Source: Shewanella insulae
Lineage (GTDB): Bacteria > Pseudomonadota > Gammaproteobacteria > Enterobacterales > Shewanellaceae
Length of the DNA stretch: 64,000 nt
Assembly (NCBI RefSeq): GCF_009831655.1
Contig: NZ_WRPA01000004.1
Location: 124,001 to 188,000 of the forward strand
Direction of reading: 5' to 3'
The notes beneath the pieces are model-generated. The model worked only from the letters and a program-made list of their open reading frames with translations, had not been told where the DNA came from and did not search any database. Shown one piece after another: positions 45,848-54,584 of this stretch; position 1 is the first letter of the stretch; every line of letters begins with the position of its first letter. The translations under genes were made by a program, and so were the position numbers.

Positions 45848-45849
45848 GA

Positions 45850-46587
45850 TTAATCTGCTTCCCTATGGGCGTCGGGCTGCACCGGGCGCACCGCATCGAC
45901 TAAGATGCCTGTCTCATCCACATGCCAGAGGATATCCAGATCATAGAGGGCAACCTGATAATGCTTAGGATCTTCCTTGGCCTTCTTGTAGGCTGGGCGG
46001 GGATCCTGCGCCAGCACCCCTTCGATAATGGCCTTGAGGTTGGGGTACTTGTCCTTGGAAAGCTTGTCTAGCTGACCCAGTACCGCATCGCTAAAGCGCA
46101 CATCGATCAGCACTGGTGCCTCATGGGCGATGCCGCCGATGGCTCCCTCGATGGCATCGGAGAAGGGGATGTAAGGCTTGATATCCAGGATCGGCGTGCC
46201 GTCCAGCAGATCCATCGCGGAGATCTCGAGCTCCACCTTGCCCTTACGCTGGTGGATGGCGTGCAGCCTAACCACAGACTGGCCTATGCCGTTGGGGCGA
46301 AAGGTAGAGCGGGTGGCAAATACTCCCAGCTTCTCGTTGCCGCCCAGGCGCGGCGGTCTGACCGTGGTCTTCCAGCCTTGGCTCAGGTTTTCATGGAAGG
46401 TAAACAGCAGCCAGATGTGCGAGTACTGAGACAGGCCGCGGACGGTATCGATATGGTTATAGGGAGGCTGCAGCTCGACGAAGCCGCGGGCGGCGGTGAC
46501 CAGCCCCGGCTGTCTGGGAATACCAAATTTCTGCTTATAGGGAGTGCGGCAGATAGCCACCGCCTCAATTTCACGCTTGAGTGTCAT
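45850..46587 (-). CDS. trmO: tRNA (N6-threonylcarbamoyladenosine(37)-N6)-methyltransferase TrmO
   Basis: SAM-dependent enzyme that methylates t6A37 of tRNA-Thr to m6t6A37. The 245-aa protein (E. coli 235) has the TsaA/UPF0066 beta-barrel signatures [22 protein letters not shown] and [19 protein letters not shown], and a C-terminal domain with DPRPAYKK. rcsF lies 41 bp upstream and proS a few genes downstream, as in E. coli. Ribosome binding site weak. Confidence 0.95.
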   Translation of the reverse strand: MTLKREIEAVAICRTPYKQKFGIPRQPGLVTAARGFVELQPPYNHIDTVRGLSQYSHIWLLFTFHENLSQGWKTTVRPPRLGGNEKLGVFATRSTFRPNGIGQSVVRLHAIHQRKGKVELEISAMDLLDGTPILDIKPYIPFSDAIEGAIGGIAHEAPVLIDVRFSDAVLGQLDKLSKDKYPNLKAIIEGVLAQDPRPAYKKAKEDPKHYQVALYDLDILWHVDETGILVDAVRPVQPDAHREAD

Positions 46588-46628
46588 GGTAAAGACTTAT
46601 GTTCACGCTATTGCGAAGGGCGCTAAAA

Positions 46629-47045
46629 CTACTTTTCTGTGGTGGGCAACAATATGGCCTGACCGACACACAGGGCTTGGCTAACACAGGCCTTGCTCGG
46701 CTCCTCGATGAGGGCGCAGCGCTTGATGATCAGCCCGTTGGCGCCTTTATCTGCGGCGGCGCGGCGGGCCATGGTGCGGGCCTCGCCGATGGATGCCGGC
46801 ACATCCTGGGCGCGCTCCTGACAAGACTCACCTTCGACCATTCCCTTGAGTTCATATGGACCCTTTGGTTGAGTCTCTTGAAACAGCTGGACATCACCGG
46901 CCTTGAAGTAGTCGTCGATGGCCTGACCATCTAAATTGCTGTTGAAGGTGTATTCGCCCGCACAGCCGCCGAGCAGCAGGGCAGAGAGCAGCAGGACAGA
47001 CTTAGGAGCCGTTTTCAGAGCAGTCGTCAGGTCGGAATTAGTCAT
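46629..47045 (-). CDS. rcsF: Outer-membrane lipoprotein RcsF-like
   Basis: A 138-aa lipoprotein with lipobox LLLGGC (Cys28). The C-terminal RcsF domain has GMVEGESCQERAQDVPASIGEARTMAR, LIIKRCALIE, KACVSQALCVG: four Cys spaced as in E. coli RcsF, where they form two non-consecutive disulfides. In enterobacteria RcsF senses envelope stress for the Rcs phosphorelay. Shewanella-type genomes often lack a full Rcs system, so the role here may differ. Upstream of trmO, as in E. coli. Confidence 0.87.
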   Translation of the reverse strand: MTNSDLTTALKTAPKSVLLLSALLLGGCAGEYTFNSNLDGQAIDDYFKAGDVQLFQETQPKGPYELKGMVEGESCQERAQDVPASIGEARTMARRAAADKGANGLIIKRCALIEEPSKACVSQALCVGQAILLPTTEK

Positions 47046-47071
47046 GATTTGGGCCTGTATTAGGAAGAGAG

Positions 47072-47104
47072 CTCAAAACTGGCCAATAACCGGCCAGTTT
47101 TGAG
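47072..47104. terminator. Long hairpin between rcsF and the amidohydrolase gene, probable terminator
   Basis: A perfect 13-bp stem CTCAAAACTGGCC/GGCCAGTTTTGAG with a 7-nt loop. It lies just after the minus-strand amidohydrolase stop. The T run is within the stem (GTTTTGAG), so termination efficiency is uncertain. Confidence 0.6.
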
Positions 47105-47122
47105 TCGTTTAGAAGCAAAAGT

Positions 47123-48391
47123 CTAACGCTTTAGGTACTTTTGATAAAGTTGTTGTTGGCGATTATTGAGATCTATTTGGCGACCGTCGATAAACACAGC
47201 GTCTATCTTGCTCGTGGCGGGGTCGAGAATGTCGCCCTTGGAGAGCACTAGGTTGGCGCGGTAGCCCACGGCGATGGCGCCCATATCATCCACGCCTAAG
47301 ATCTTGGCAGCATCTAGGGTGATGCTCTTAAGCGCCTCTTCCTTACTCAGGCCATAGGCCGCCGCCTGACCGGCCGCAAAGGGCAGGTTACGAGCGTTCC
47401 AGTCGCCGCTAAAGCCGATGGCGAAGGGGACGCCCGCCTGTTTCAGCAGGGCTGGGATCTTAAAGCTCATCTCCACCGGCTCATCCTTGCGCATTGGCAG
47501 GCTGAGGGTACGGTTGTAGATCACAGATGCGCCGATCTCACCCAGTTGCTCCGCCAGGCGCCAGGCGTCATAGCCGCCGACAAACACCAGCTTGAAGCCA
47601 TAGGGGCGGGTCATGGCGATGGCGCGCTCTATCTCCTCGCTGCGATTGGCGTGGATAAACAGGCTCGCCTTGCCCTGATACAGGGGCAGCGCCGCCTGCC
47701 AGCGATTATCCAGTTTCTGGACCGTTCCAGCCTTGTCCGCCAGATAGTAGCGATAGCCATCTTCGAGCTGTTCGGCTAATCGGGTCATCTGTTCACCCCG
47801 CGCCTTGAGCTGCTTGGCGGCGACCTCTTTATCTTTGGAGAGATAACGAATGGCGGGCCAGTAGAGATGGAACTGGGGCGCGGTACTTACCAGGGCATCT
47901 TCTATGGTCCAGCTGTCGAGAGAGACCAGAGAGGATTGACCGGCCAGGGCATCACCCTGGGGTACCACCTGGGCATGGGTGATACCGTTGACCCTGATGG
48001 TTGGGATCAACTCAGAGTCGGGGTTAAAGGCGCTAACGGCAAGCAGTTGTGGGTTGCTTTCACCCACCTCGAAGGCGTCGTTGCTGGCGCGCATCATCTC
48101 CACCTCGACTATGCCGATAGAGGTGTCCAGCGCGATAAGCCCTGGGTAGAGCTCTTGCCCTGTGGCATCGATCACCTTGGCATCGGCTTGGGGTAACTGC
48201 TGACCTATGGCGACTATCTTACCCTTGTCGAACAATACATCGGTGGCATCGAGTACGCCGTTAAGAACGGTGTGCACCCTGGCGTTGTGGATCAATATCG
48301 GCTGGCTCTGGGGGCTGGCGGGCACCATGTCGTGGGCAAGCGTTGCACATGAGATGAGGCCCAGGCTAAGGGCAAAGAGTGTCTGCTTCAT
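47123..48391 (-). CDS. Secreted amidohydrolase-family protein lacking the metal-binding HxH
   Basis: A 422-aa exported protein (signal peptide about 1-19, ending TLA) with the amidohydrolase composite domain: ILIHNARVHTV, an imidazolonepropionase-like core and the closing SITLDAAKILGVDDMGAIAVGYRANLVLSKGD. Where active enzymes have PGLIDAHTH, this reads PGLIALDTS (Asp89-Thr-Ser91), so the first two metal ligands are lost. It is probably a non-catalytic partner of the 1042-aa protein, whose TAA overlaps its ATG (TAATG with AAGGAGG upstream). Their tight coupling suggests a complex. Confidence 0.85.
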   Translation of the reverse strand: MKQTLFALSLGLISCATLAHDMVPASPQSQPILIHNARVHTVLNGVLDATDVLFDKGKIVAIGQQLPQADAKVIDATGQELYPGLIALDTSIGIVEVEMMRASNDAFEVGESNPQLLAVSAFNPDSELIPTIRVNGITHAQVVPQGDALAGQSSLVSLDSWTIEDALVSTAPQFHLYWPAIRYLSKDKEVAAKQLKARGEQMTRLAEQLEDGYRYYLADKAGTVQKLDNRWQAALPLYQGKASLFIHANRSEEIERAIAMTRPYGFKLVFVGGYDAWRLAEQLGEIGASVIYNRTLSLPMRKDEPVEMSFKIPALLKQAGVPFAIGFSGDWNARNLPFAAGQAAAYGLSKEEALKSITLDAAKILGVDDMGAIAVGYRANLVLSKGDILDPATSKIDAVFIDGRQIDLNNRQQQLYQKYLKR

Positions 48392-51300
48392 TAGATGGCC
48401 TCCTTGTGTAGTTTGCTGTGGACGCGGTTCTGGCTGTGGGCTTTATGCTCGCTCATGGCTTTATGCTCGCTCAGGGCTGTGCCCCAGGCGTTGAAATGGG
48501 TGTCGCAATGCCACTGGGGTTCGCTCTTCTCTTCTGGCGTTTCGCCGGGGATCTCGGGTTTATCCTGGGTCAACACCGCCTGGATCAGTGCGGCGCGCTC
48601 CAGCTCGACCTCATGTTGCATCTGTTTATCCTGCTGGCGGTCGAAGTAGCGGCGTCCCTCCACCCAGGTGTTCTCCACCTTGGCGTAGACAGAGAGGGGG
48701 GAGTCGCTCCAGAGCACCAGGTCGGCCTGTTTGCCTTCCTCCAGCGAGCCGGTCAGCTGGTCGATCCCCAGCTGTTTGGCTGGGTTGATGGTGACCATGT
48801 TCCAGGCATCAGTTGGCGACATGTCGCAATACATCATAGATTTGGCCGCCTCCTGATTAAGGCGTCGCTGCATCTCATAGTCGTCCGAGTTGATGCTGGT
48901 GAGCACCCCCTTGTTGTGCATCAGGCAGGTGTTTTGCGGAATGGCATCATAGACCTCGAATTTATAGGCCCACCAGTCGGAGAAGGTGGAGGCGTAGGTG
49001 CCATGTTTGGCCATCTCGTCGGCCACCTTGTAGCCTTCCAGAATATGGGTGAAGGTGCCTACCTTGAAGTTATAGGCCTCGGCGAGACGCAGGAACATCA
49101 AGATCTCAGATTGCACATAGGAGTGAATGTGTACCTGACGTTCTCCTTGTAGCACCTCGGCCACAGCCGCCAGGCGATAGTTCGGCTTAGGCGCCACCTG
49201 CTTGCGCTGTTGGCTGCTACGCAGACGTTTGTAGTCGGCCTTGGCCTTCTCATAGGCCAGGGCCTCGTTGAAGGCTTCCTCAAACAGTGACTTCACCCCT
49301 ATACGGCTCTGGGGGAAGCGACGGTTGAAGTTGTCGCCCCAGTTGGCCTGCTTGACGTTTTCTCCCAGGGCAAACTTGATGCTGGCTGGCGCCTGCTTGA
49401 GTTTCATCGCCTCGGCGCTCTCGCCCCAGCGCATCTGGATCACCTGGGCCTGACCGCCTATGGGGTTGGCGCTGCCATGGAGGATCTGCGCCGTGGTCAC
49501 CCCACCCGCAAGGGCGCGGTAGATGGCGATATCGTCAGGGTTGATCACATCGCCGATGCGTACCTCGGCGGTGACGGCGTCGGTATCTTCGTTGATGCCG
49601 CCGTTAAGGGCGATGTGGGAGTGCTCGTCTATGATGCCGGCGCTCAGGTGTTTACCCGTGGCGTCCAGGGTTTGGTAGCCAGACGGGGTCTTAAGGGACT
49701 GACCAATCTTCTCGATACGGCCATCACGGATAAGCAGATCATAGCCTTCCAGCACCCCTTGCTCGCTCGAGGTCCACAGGGTGGCGTTTTGAATATGCAA
49801 ACGCTCCGCCTTGGGCTGCGTGGTTAGGCCATAGCCAGTATTGGGGCTGGTCAGCTTAGAGATAAGTTCTGGGGCCTCGGTGGCTTTCTGCTCATCACTC
49901 TCACTACTGCCATCAATGGGGTCTCTGGCCATCATCACACCTGCTATGGGATGTTGACGATTGCCACTGTCTAGCATTCTACCGTGAATGCCCTGGGCAT
50001 CGAACCAGAGGGTGAAGCGGCTGATGCCAGGGTAACCCGCCTCGCCGAGATCGGCGTTGAAGGTGAGACGCTCCTTGGCATACTTAAGATCGCTTAGGCT
50101 TATCTCCTGCTCTCCGCTGGCCAGGGTGCCCTTTAGCTTATCGCCATCAATAAGGTCGAGATCTAAGGTGAGTTCGCCTAGGGTCAGCTGATAGCCTTGG
50201 TGTAACCAGTGTCTGTCGCGGGGCACCTTTTGGGTCTCGCTGCCCTGTAGCCAGACGCTGACTATCTTACCTTGTGAAAAGATATCGCCATCTGTCACCA
50301 CAAGATCCGCCATGAAGCCGGGTTTCAGCTTGCCGCTAAAGGCTGAGATGCCGGCAATCTCAGCCGCCTCTGTCGTAAGTGCCGCCAGTGCCGTCTCTCT
50401 ACTCAGTCCCTGTTTGACCGCCTGTCTGAGTCTGGGCCAGAAGGCGTCGGCCTTGATGCCATGTTGGGTAAAGGCAAAGGGAATACCGGCGCTTTCCAGT
50501 GCGTGGGGATTACTCGGCGCGCGCTCCCAGTGACGAAGTTGAGCCAGGCTTATCTCTCTTTCTTTATCGCCATCTTTAATATTAGGCGCTGCAGGAAAAT
50601 TGAGAGGCGCAATAATGCTAAAGCCGGTGGCTTTCACTTCATCGATGCGCGCATATTCTCGGCCGCTGCCGACCAGGCTCGCCGACAATTCAAACTCGTT
50701 TAATAAGTGAGCGGCGCGAAGTAAGCTATTTAAATTCTTGGTTTCAAATATCGCCGTGTTTTTGTTTATATCACCCAGACGCTCTAGTGCGATATTAAAC
50801 TCTATGTTTTTCTCTTGGGTGGCCGAGTCGGCTTTATCAATATTGGCTCGATACCAGTTGGTCTCGGCCAGGGTTTGCCGAATAAGGGCGATACTGCCCA
50901 TCAAGGAGTTGGGATAATCTTGAATCGAACTGCCTTTATCGAAGGCGAGTAGATGGCTGGTTTTTGCGCGATAAATGATGTCATTGGTTTTTAAAGGCGC
51001 CAGCGAGAGGGTTGTAGCCCGGCCTCTAAATATCCCATCCAACATACCGGTTTGTACGCTGGTAAACCCATTATCTATCCATTGCTTCGCCGCTTCCTGG
51101 TCGGGATATATATAGTTAAACCACTCTTTCTCTGCGTGAATGGCACCATTCTCGGCATTGCCGCCTATGCGCTTAATTTCATAAACCGGACGTGTGACTT
51201 TCTGCTGATCATATTTAAAGTCGATACCGTAATTGGTATAGGGATCGATAAAGCCGGGATAAATAAGCTTGCCTGCCATATCGATGACATAGGCATCCTC

Positions 51301-51519
51301 GGGTATTTTGTCATTGGAGATAATGGCCTTAATCTTATTATCTTCAATTAATAGGGTAGCATCCTGTTTGGTCTCGCCAGGGGCGAGTATCAGGGTTGCG
51401 TGGGATAATGCCGTTAATTTTGGCGTGTTATCAGTTAATTGAGAGTTCGCTATCGCGGACGGACTCATCAGGAGGCAGGCCATCAGACTCGCACTCACAG
51501 AGGGAAGATGGATTCGCAT
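48391..51519 (-). CDS. Secreted double-domain amidohydrolase family protein
   Basis: A 1042-aa exported protein (signal peptide about 1-24, ending AIA) built of two amidohydrolase modules. The N-terminal module (~30-440) is degenerate, YPGFIDPYTNYG in place of PGxIDxHxH, yet ends with the usual GKLKPGFMADLVVTDGD. A beta-rich linker follows (~450-570). The C-terminal module has an intact IIDEHSH (His633, His635), further His (VHIHSYV, HILEG) and SLEEGKQADLVLWSDSPL. The tail is His-rich with a duplicated SEHKA unit. Likely a periplasmic peptidase- or imidazolonepropionase-related hydrolase; substrate unknown. Confidence 0.87.
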   Translation of the reverse strand: MRIHLPSVSASLMACLLMSPSAIANSQLTDNTPKLTALSHATLILAPGETKQDATLLIEDNKIKAIISNDKIPEDAYVIDMAGKLIYPGFIDPYTNYGIDFKYDQQKVTRPVYEIKRIGGNAENGAIHAEKEWFNYIYPDQEAAKQWIDNGFTSVQTGMLDGIFRGRATTLSLAPLKTNDIIYRAKTSHLLAFDKGSSIQDYPNSLMGSIALIRQTLAETNWYRANIDKADSATQEKNIEFNIALERLGDINKNTAIFETKNLNSLLRAAHLLNEFELSASLVGSGREYARIDEVKATGFSIIAPLNFPAAPNIKDGDKEREISLAQLRHWERAPSNPHALESAGIPFAFTQHGIKADAFWPRLRQAVKQGLSRETALAALTTEAAEIAGISAFSGKLKPGFMADLVVTDGDIFSQGKIVSVWLQGSETQKVPRDRHWLHQGYQLTLGELTLDLDLIDGDKLKGTLASGEQEISLSDLKYAKERLTFNADLGEAGYPGISRFTLWFDAQGIHGRMLDSGNRQHPIAGVMMARDPIDGSSESDEQKATEAPELISKLTSPNTGYGLTTQPKAERLHIQNATLWTSSEQGVLEGYDLLIRDGRIEKIGQSLKTPSGYQTLDATGKHLSAGIIDEHSHIALNGGINEDTDAVTAEVRIGDVINPDDIAIYRALAGGVTTAQILHGSANPIGGQAQVIQMRWGESAEAMKLKQAPASIKFALGENVKQANWGDNFNRRFPQSRIGVKSLFEEAFNEALAYEKAKADYKRLRSSQQRKQVAPKPNYRLAAVAEVLQGERQVHIHSYVQSEILMFLRLAEAYNFKVGTFTHILEGYKVADEMAKHGTYASTFSDWWAYKFEVYDAIPQNTCLMHNKGVLTSINSDDYEMQRRLNQEAAKSMMYCDMSPTDAWNMVTINPAKQLGIDQLTGSLEEGKQADLVLWSDSPLSVYAKVENTWVEGRRYFDRQQDKQMQHEVELERAALIQAVLTQDKPEIPGETPEEKSEPQWHCDTHFNAWGTALSEHKAMSEHKAHSQNRVHSKLHKEAI

Positions 51520-51708
51520 AGAGTTTATTATTATCGGCTGAGATCAAAAGTGGCTCAAGATTATCCCATATCATGAACAATTTCCAAGGGCGGAACTGTA
51601 TCGGTTTATGTCAAAACATAGAGGCTCGGTTATTCGGAAAGTCAGTCCATAAACGCTATAAATGTGGTCGATACTGCTTTCGAGACGAGTAGCACTAACA
51701 GGAAATAA

Positions 51709-51734
51709 AAAAGCCAACCCTAGGGCTGGCTTTT
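51709..51734. terminator. Terminator of the H-NS-like gene
   Basis: AAAAGCCA (51709-51716) pairs with TGGCTTTT (51727-51734), enclosing a CCCTAGGG palindrome. On the minus strand it is followed by TTTATTT. It lies 24 bp after the H-NS-like stop. Confidence 0.8.
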
Positions 51735-51757
51735 CTGTTTGTTACTCCCAGGGGGAG

Positions 51758-52156
51758 TTAGGCTTTGATAAGAAACTCGTCCAGTGAACGCCCCTTATCT
51801 AATTCGTTTTTAAATACGGTTGGTGTGCGACCCTGACCCGTCCAAGTGATCGTTTCGCCATTCACTTCAATTTTATATTTTGGTGGGCGTGGAGCACGTT
51901 TTTTAGGGGCTGGCTTAGCGGCCACAGCACCTAAATCGTCAATTGATAAACCAACAGCTTCCATTTGTTGGCGAATCTCTTCTATCTTTGCATTGCGCTC
52001 GGCCATCACCGCGCTTTCTTCTTCTGCTTGTTTCTCTTTCTCGGTAATGATTTTTTCAAGCTTAACCGCTACATCTTTTAAATCTTCTACCGACAATTCT
52101 TTAACAGCAGCCTTAAAGCGACGACCATGCGTCAATATATCTAGAAATTCGCTCAT
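51758..52156 (-). CDS. H-NS-family nucleoid-associated protein
   Basis: A 132-aa histone-like silencer. The N-terminal helical oligomerisation region (LTHGRRFKAAVKELSVEDLKDVAVKLEKIITEK) is joined by a flexible Ala/Pro/Lys linker (KPAPKKRAPRPPKYK) to a C-terminal DNA-binding domain with TWTGQGRTPTVF, the QGR AT-hook-like motif of H-NS. Such proteins bind curved AT-rich DNA and repress acquired genes, and an AT-rich block lies 16 kb away. Its own upstream region (52157-52360) is AT-rich, which suits autoregulation. Monocistronic. Confidence 0.92.
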   Translation of the reverse strand: MSEFLDILTHGRRFKAAVKELSVEDLKDVAVKLEKIITEKEKQAEEESAVMAERNAKIEEIRQQMEAVGLSIDDLGAVAAKPAPKKRAPRPPKYKIEVNGETITWTGQGRTPTVFKNELDKGRSLDEFLIKA

Positions 52157-52467
52157 ATTAATTATGTCCTGCTTAAAAATAAAATAGTAAATAGGATTAC
52201 AGGGCTAATAATAGGAACTAAAAAAGGTTTTATCAAACGAATTAAATGAATATTTGGGCCTTTATTGTAAAATTTATTTCAACTTTTCTTTTTTTGTCCT
52301 GTTTTTCCCCTTATTCGCTCCTAAACACGCCGTTTTTGATGCAAGACAAAGATGCTGGTGACTTCCTGTTGACGTTAACGTCAACAGCACGTAAAGTGGC
52401 ATGAGTTGGTGATAGTTTTGCTATGCACTATTTGTTATCCAGAATAAAGACGTAAGAAGGAAGCCTT
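52157..52467. other. 311-bp divergent intergenic region, hns-like / etfB
   Basis: AT-rich on the H-NS-like side; holds the 22-bp palindrome at 52366 on the etfB side. AAGGAAGCC before 52468 is the etfB ribosome binding site. No gene seen. Confidence 0.6.
52366..52387. promoter_or_regulatory. 22-bp perfect palindrome upstream of etfBA, LiuR-like operator
   Basis: The 11-base arm CTGTTGACGTT is followed at once by its exact reverse complement, giving a core TTGACGT-ACGTCAA symmetry. The site is 80 bp before the etfB start. LiuR, a MerR-type repressor of branched-chain amino acid and acyl-CoA catabolism in Shewanella, is reported to use operators of this general form and to control etf genes. 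I recall this rather than having verified it, so the assignment is tentative; the palindrome itself is certain. Confidence 0.6.
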
Positions 52468-53217
52468 ATGAAAGTATTGGTGCCAGTTAAACGCGTCGTC
52501 GATGCTAATGTGAAGGTCAGGGTCAACGCTGACAATACAAATGTCGATACCGCAAATCTGAAGATGGCCATTAACCCATTTTGTGAGATTGCTGTCGAAG
52601 AAGCGGTACGTTTGAAAGAAGCAGGTATTGCGACCGAGATTGTGGTAGCAAGCATAGGGCCTAAGGCGTCGCAGGAGCAGCTACGCACGGCGATGGCACT
52701 GGGTGCCGACCGTGGTATCCATGTGGAGACCGAAGAAGAGCTTGCACCACTTTCTATAGCAAAGATCCTCAATGCGATTCAAGCCAATGAGCAGGCGCAG
52801 CTGATCATGCTGGGTAAGCAGTCAATCGATGGCGACAATAACCAGACAGGCCAGATGCTGGCGGCGCTTGCCGGCCTGCCTCAGGCGACCTTTGCCTCTG
52901 AGGTAAAGGTCGAGGGTGAACAACTCGTCGTGACCCGTGAGATCGATGGCGGCCTGCAGACCCTTAAGATGCCGCTGCCTGCGATTGTCACCACAGACCT
53001 GCGTCTGAACGAGCCTCGCTATGCCAAATTACCTAACATCATGAAGGCGAAACGTAAGCCGCTCGATACCGTCACGGTAGACAGCCTGGGCGTGACCCTG
53101 AAGCAGCACCAGAAGGTGCTCAAGGTGACACCGCCTGCCGAGCGTCAAGCGGGTATTATGGTGGCTTCTGTCGAGGAGCTGGTGGAAAAGCTAAAGAATG
53201 AAGCGAAGGTGATCTAA
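52468..53217 (+). CDS. etfB: Electron transfer flavoprotein beta subunit
   Basis: AMP-binding subunit of the ETF heterodimer, which takes electrons from acyl-CoA dehydrogenases and passes them to ETF-quinone oxidoreductase. The 249-aa protein has [58 protein letters not shown] and [25 protein letters not shown], all ETF-beta marks including the recognition loop region. The ATG follows AAGGAAGCC. It immediately precedes etfA with no gap. Regulation by the palindrome at 52366 is likely. Confidence 0.97.
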   Translation: MKVLVPVKRVVDANVKVRVNADNTNVDTANLKMAINPFCEIAVEEAVRLKEAGIATEIVVASIGPKASQEQLRTAMALGADRGIHVETEEELAPLSIAKILNAIQANEQAQLIMLGKQSIDGDNNQTGQMLAALAGLPQATFASEVKVEGEQLVVTREIDGGLQTLKMPLPAIVTTDLRLNEPRYAKLPNIMKAKRKPLDTVTVDSLGVTLKQHQKVLKVTPPAERQAGIMVASVEELVEKLKNEAKVI

Positions 53218-54141
53218 ATGGCGATTCTAGTAATAGCAGAACATGATAATGCGACTTTAAAACTCGATACCGCCAAGGTTGTGGCTTGTGCTCAGGCCGT
53301 AGGCAGTGAAGTCGATGTGCTGGTAGCCGGTCATAACTGTAGCGCCGCGGCCGATAGCGCCAAGCAGCTTGCCGGTGTGCGTCAGGTTCTGGTGGCCGAC
53401 AGCGCCGTTTATGCCAACGCCATCGCCGAAAACCTGTCACAGCTGATCGTCTCAGTAGCCAGCGAGTATCAATATATTCTGGCTGCGGCTTCAAGCGTAG
53501 GTAAAGATGTACTGCCTCGCGTGGCGGCGCTTCTGGACGTTGCGCAGATCTCTGAAGTGGTCGAAGTCGTGAGCGAAGACACCTTCGTGCGTCCTATCTA
53601 TGCCGGTAGCGCCATGGCGACGGTTCAGAGCCTGGATGCCATCAAGGTGATGACGGTTCGCGCCAGTGCCTTCGATGCGGTGGCTCAAGACGGTAGCGCC
53701 TCGGTGCAGACCCTGGATAACGAATACAGCGGCGATGTCGAGTTTGTCTCTCAGACCCTGTCTGAGTCTGAGCGTCCCGACCTTGGTGCCGCCTCCGTAG
53801 TGGTTTCGGGTGGCCGCGCCATGGGCAGCGCCGAGAACTTCGCGATTCTCGAGCAGTTGGCCGATAAGCTGGGCGGTGCACTGGGTGCGTCTCGCGCCGC
53901 GGTAGACGCCGGGTATGTGCCAAACGATCTGCAGGTCGGTCAGACGGGTAAGATTGTCGCGCCGGACCTCTATATCGCCGTGGGTATCTCGGGTGCCATC
54001 CAGCACCTGGCGGGGATGAAAGATTCTAAGGTGATCGTGGCGATCAACAAAGATCCTGAGGCGCCTATCTTCCAGGTGGCCGACTATGGTCTGGAAGCGG
54101 ATCTGTTCGAGGCAGTGCCTAAGCTACTCGAACTTATTTAA
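53218..54141 (+). CDS. etfA: Electron transfer flavoprotein alpha subunit
   Basis: FAD-binding subunit of ETF, 307 aa. The N-terminal domain resembles the beta subunit; the C-terminal domain holds the FAD site with [53 protein letters not shown] and [16 protein letters not shown]. Length and motifs are normal. The ATG is the codon after the etfB TAA. A hairpin terminator lies 68 bp downstream. Confidence 0.97.
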   Translation: MAILVIAEHDNATLKLDTAKVVACAQAVGSEVDVLVAGHNCSAAADSAKQLAGVRQVLVADSAVYANAIAENLSQLIVSVASEYQYILAAASSVGKDVLPRVAALLDVAQISEVVEVVSEDTFVRPIYAGSAMATVQSLDAIKVMTVRASAFDAVAQDGSASVQTLDNEYSGDVEFVSQTLSESERPDLGAASVVVSGGRAMGSAENFAILEQLADKLGGALGASRAAVDAGYVPNDLQVGQTGKIVAPDLYIAVGISGAIQHLAGMKDSKVIVAINKDPEAPIFQVADYGLEADLFEAVPKLLELI

Positions 54142-54189
54142 TAAAATGTAAATGCTTGGTGAGCACTTTGGTGTTCATCTGAAATTTAG

Positions 54190-54205
54190 TGTGATATATA
54201 TCACA
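54190..54205. promoter_or_regulatory. Candidate CRP binding site, perfect palindrome
   Basis: TGTGATATATATCACA is a perfect 16-bp palindrome with both CRP half-sites (TGTGA-N6-TCACA). It lies 48 bp after the etfA stop and roughly 90 bp before the first base of the lysine aptamer, so it may activate the lysW promoter. Binding is inferred from sequence. Confidence 0.65.
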
Positions 54206-54208
54206 TGG

Positions 54209-54247
54209 AGCGGCTTTGAGGTAGCGTCCTTAAAGCCGCTTATGTTT
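54209..54247 (+). terminator. Terminator after etfBA
   Basis: AGCGGCTTT (54209-54217) pairs with AAAGCCGCT (54232-54240), extended inside by AGG/CCT after a mismatch, then TATGTTTTT. It overlaps no gene and lies between the CRP-like site and the riboswitch. Confidence 0.75.
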
Positions 54248-54286
54248 TTATGTGCCTCACGTTTGCCGATAGTGACATTGGTAGAC

Positions 54287-54508
54287 GTCCTGAGACGTAG
54301 AGGTGCATTAAATATCAGTAGTATTCGTTAGGGTGATGCCGTTAAGCGAATATGAAAGGATTTGGTGCCGAAGTGGTGGAGTTGATCAAGGCTCGCCGCT
54401 GGGGCTGTCATCGAATAGAGGCAGCACTGCCATAGTGCTTCTTATCTGGATTGATAAGTGGAAGGTATACCGAGAATGGGTATCACTATGGAGCGCTACT
54501 GATAGGAC
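54287..54508 (+). ncRNA. Lysine riboswitch (L-box) aptamer
   Basis: The conserved L-box elements occur in order: GTAGAGGTGCA (54297-54307), AGTA, GGTGAT, TGAAAGG (54353-54359), GTGCCGAAG (54365-54373), CCGCTGGGGCTGTCA (54396-54410) and GCGCTAC (54493-54499). P1 closes as GTCCT...GTAG with CTAC...AGGAC. P5 pairs CCATAGTG (54430-54437) with CACTATGG (54484-54491) exactly. It binds lysine and should reduce expression of the downstream transporter. The expression platform (54509-54584) shows no strong terminator, so control of translation is more likely, which is inference. Confidence 0.93.
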
Positions 54509-54584
54509 AGGTGTAATATCTCATGCTATATCCCACCAGTTCAGTTGCCCTCCATTCGTATTTAAACGAAGACAATATTTTACA

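Noticed and set aside
47867..49827. Several long plus-strand open frames antisense to the amidohydrolase genes, and similar frames antisense to dnaE, the kinase and the M3 peptidase
   Set aside because: They mirror high-GC coding bias of the opposite strand, lack conserved motifs and ribosome binding sites, and contradict strongly supported genes.
54333..54584. An 84-codon N-terminal extension of the NhaC-type transporter
   Set aside because: The open frame runs through the lysine riboswitch and has no conserved character; the family domain begins at the ATG at 54585.
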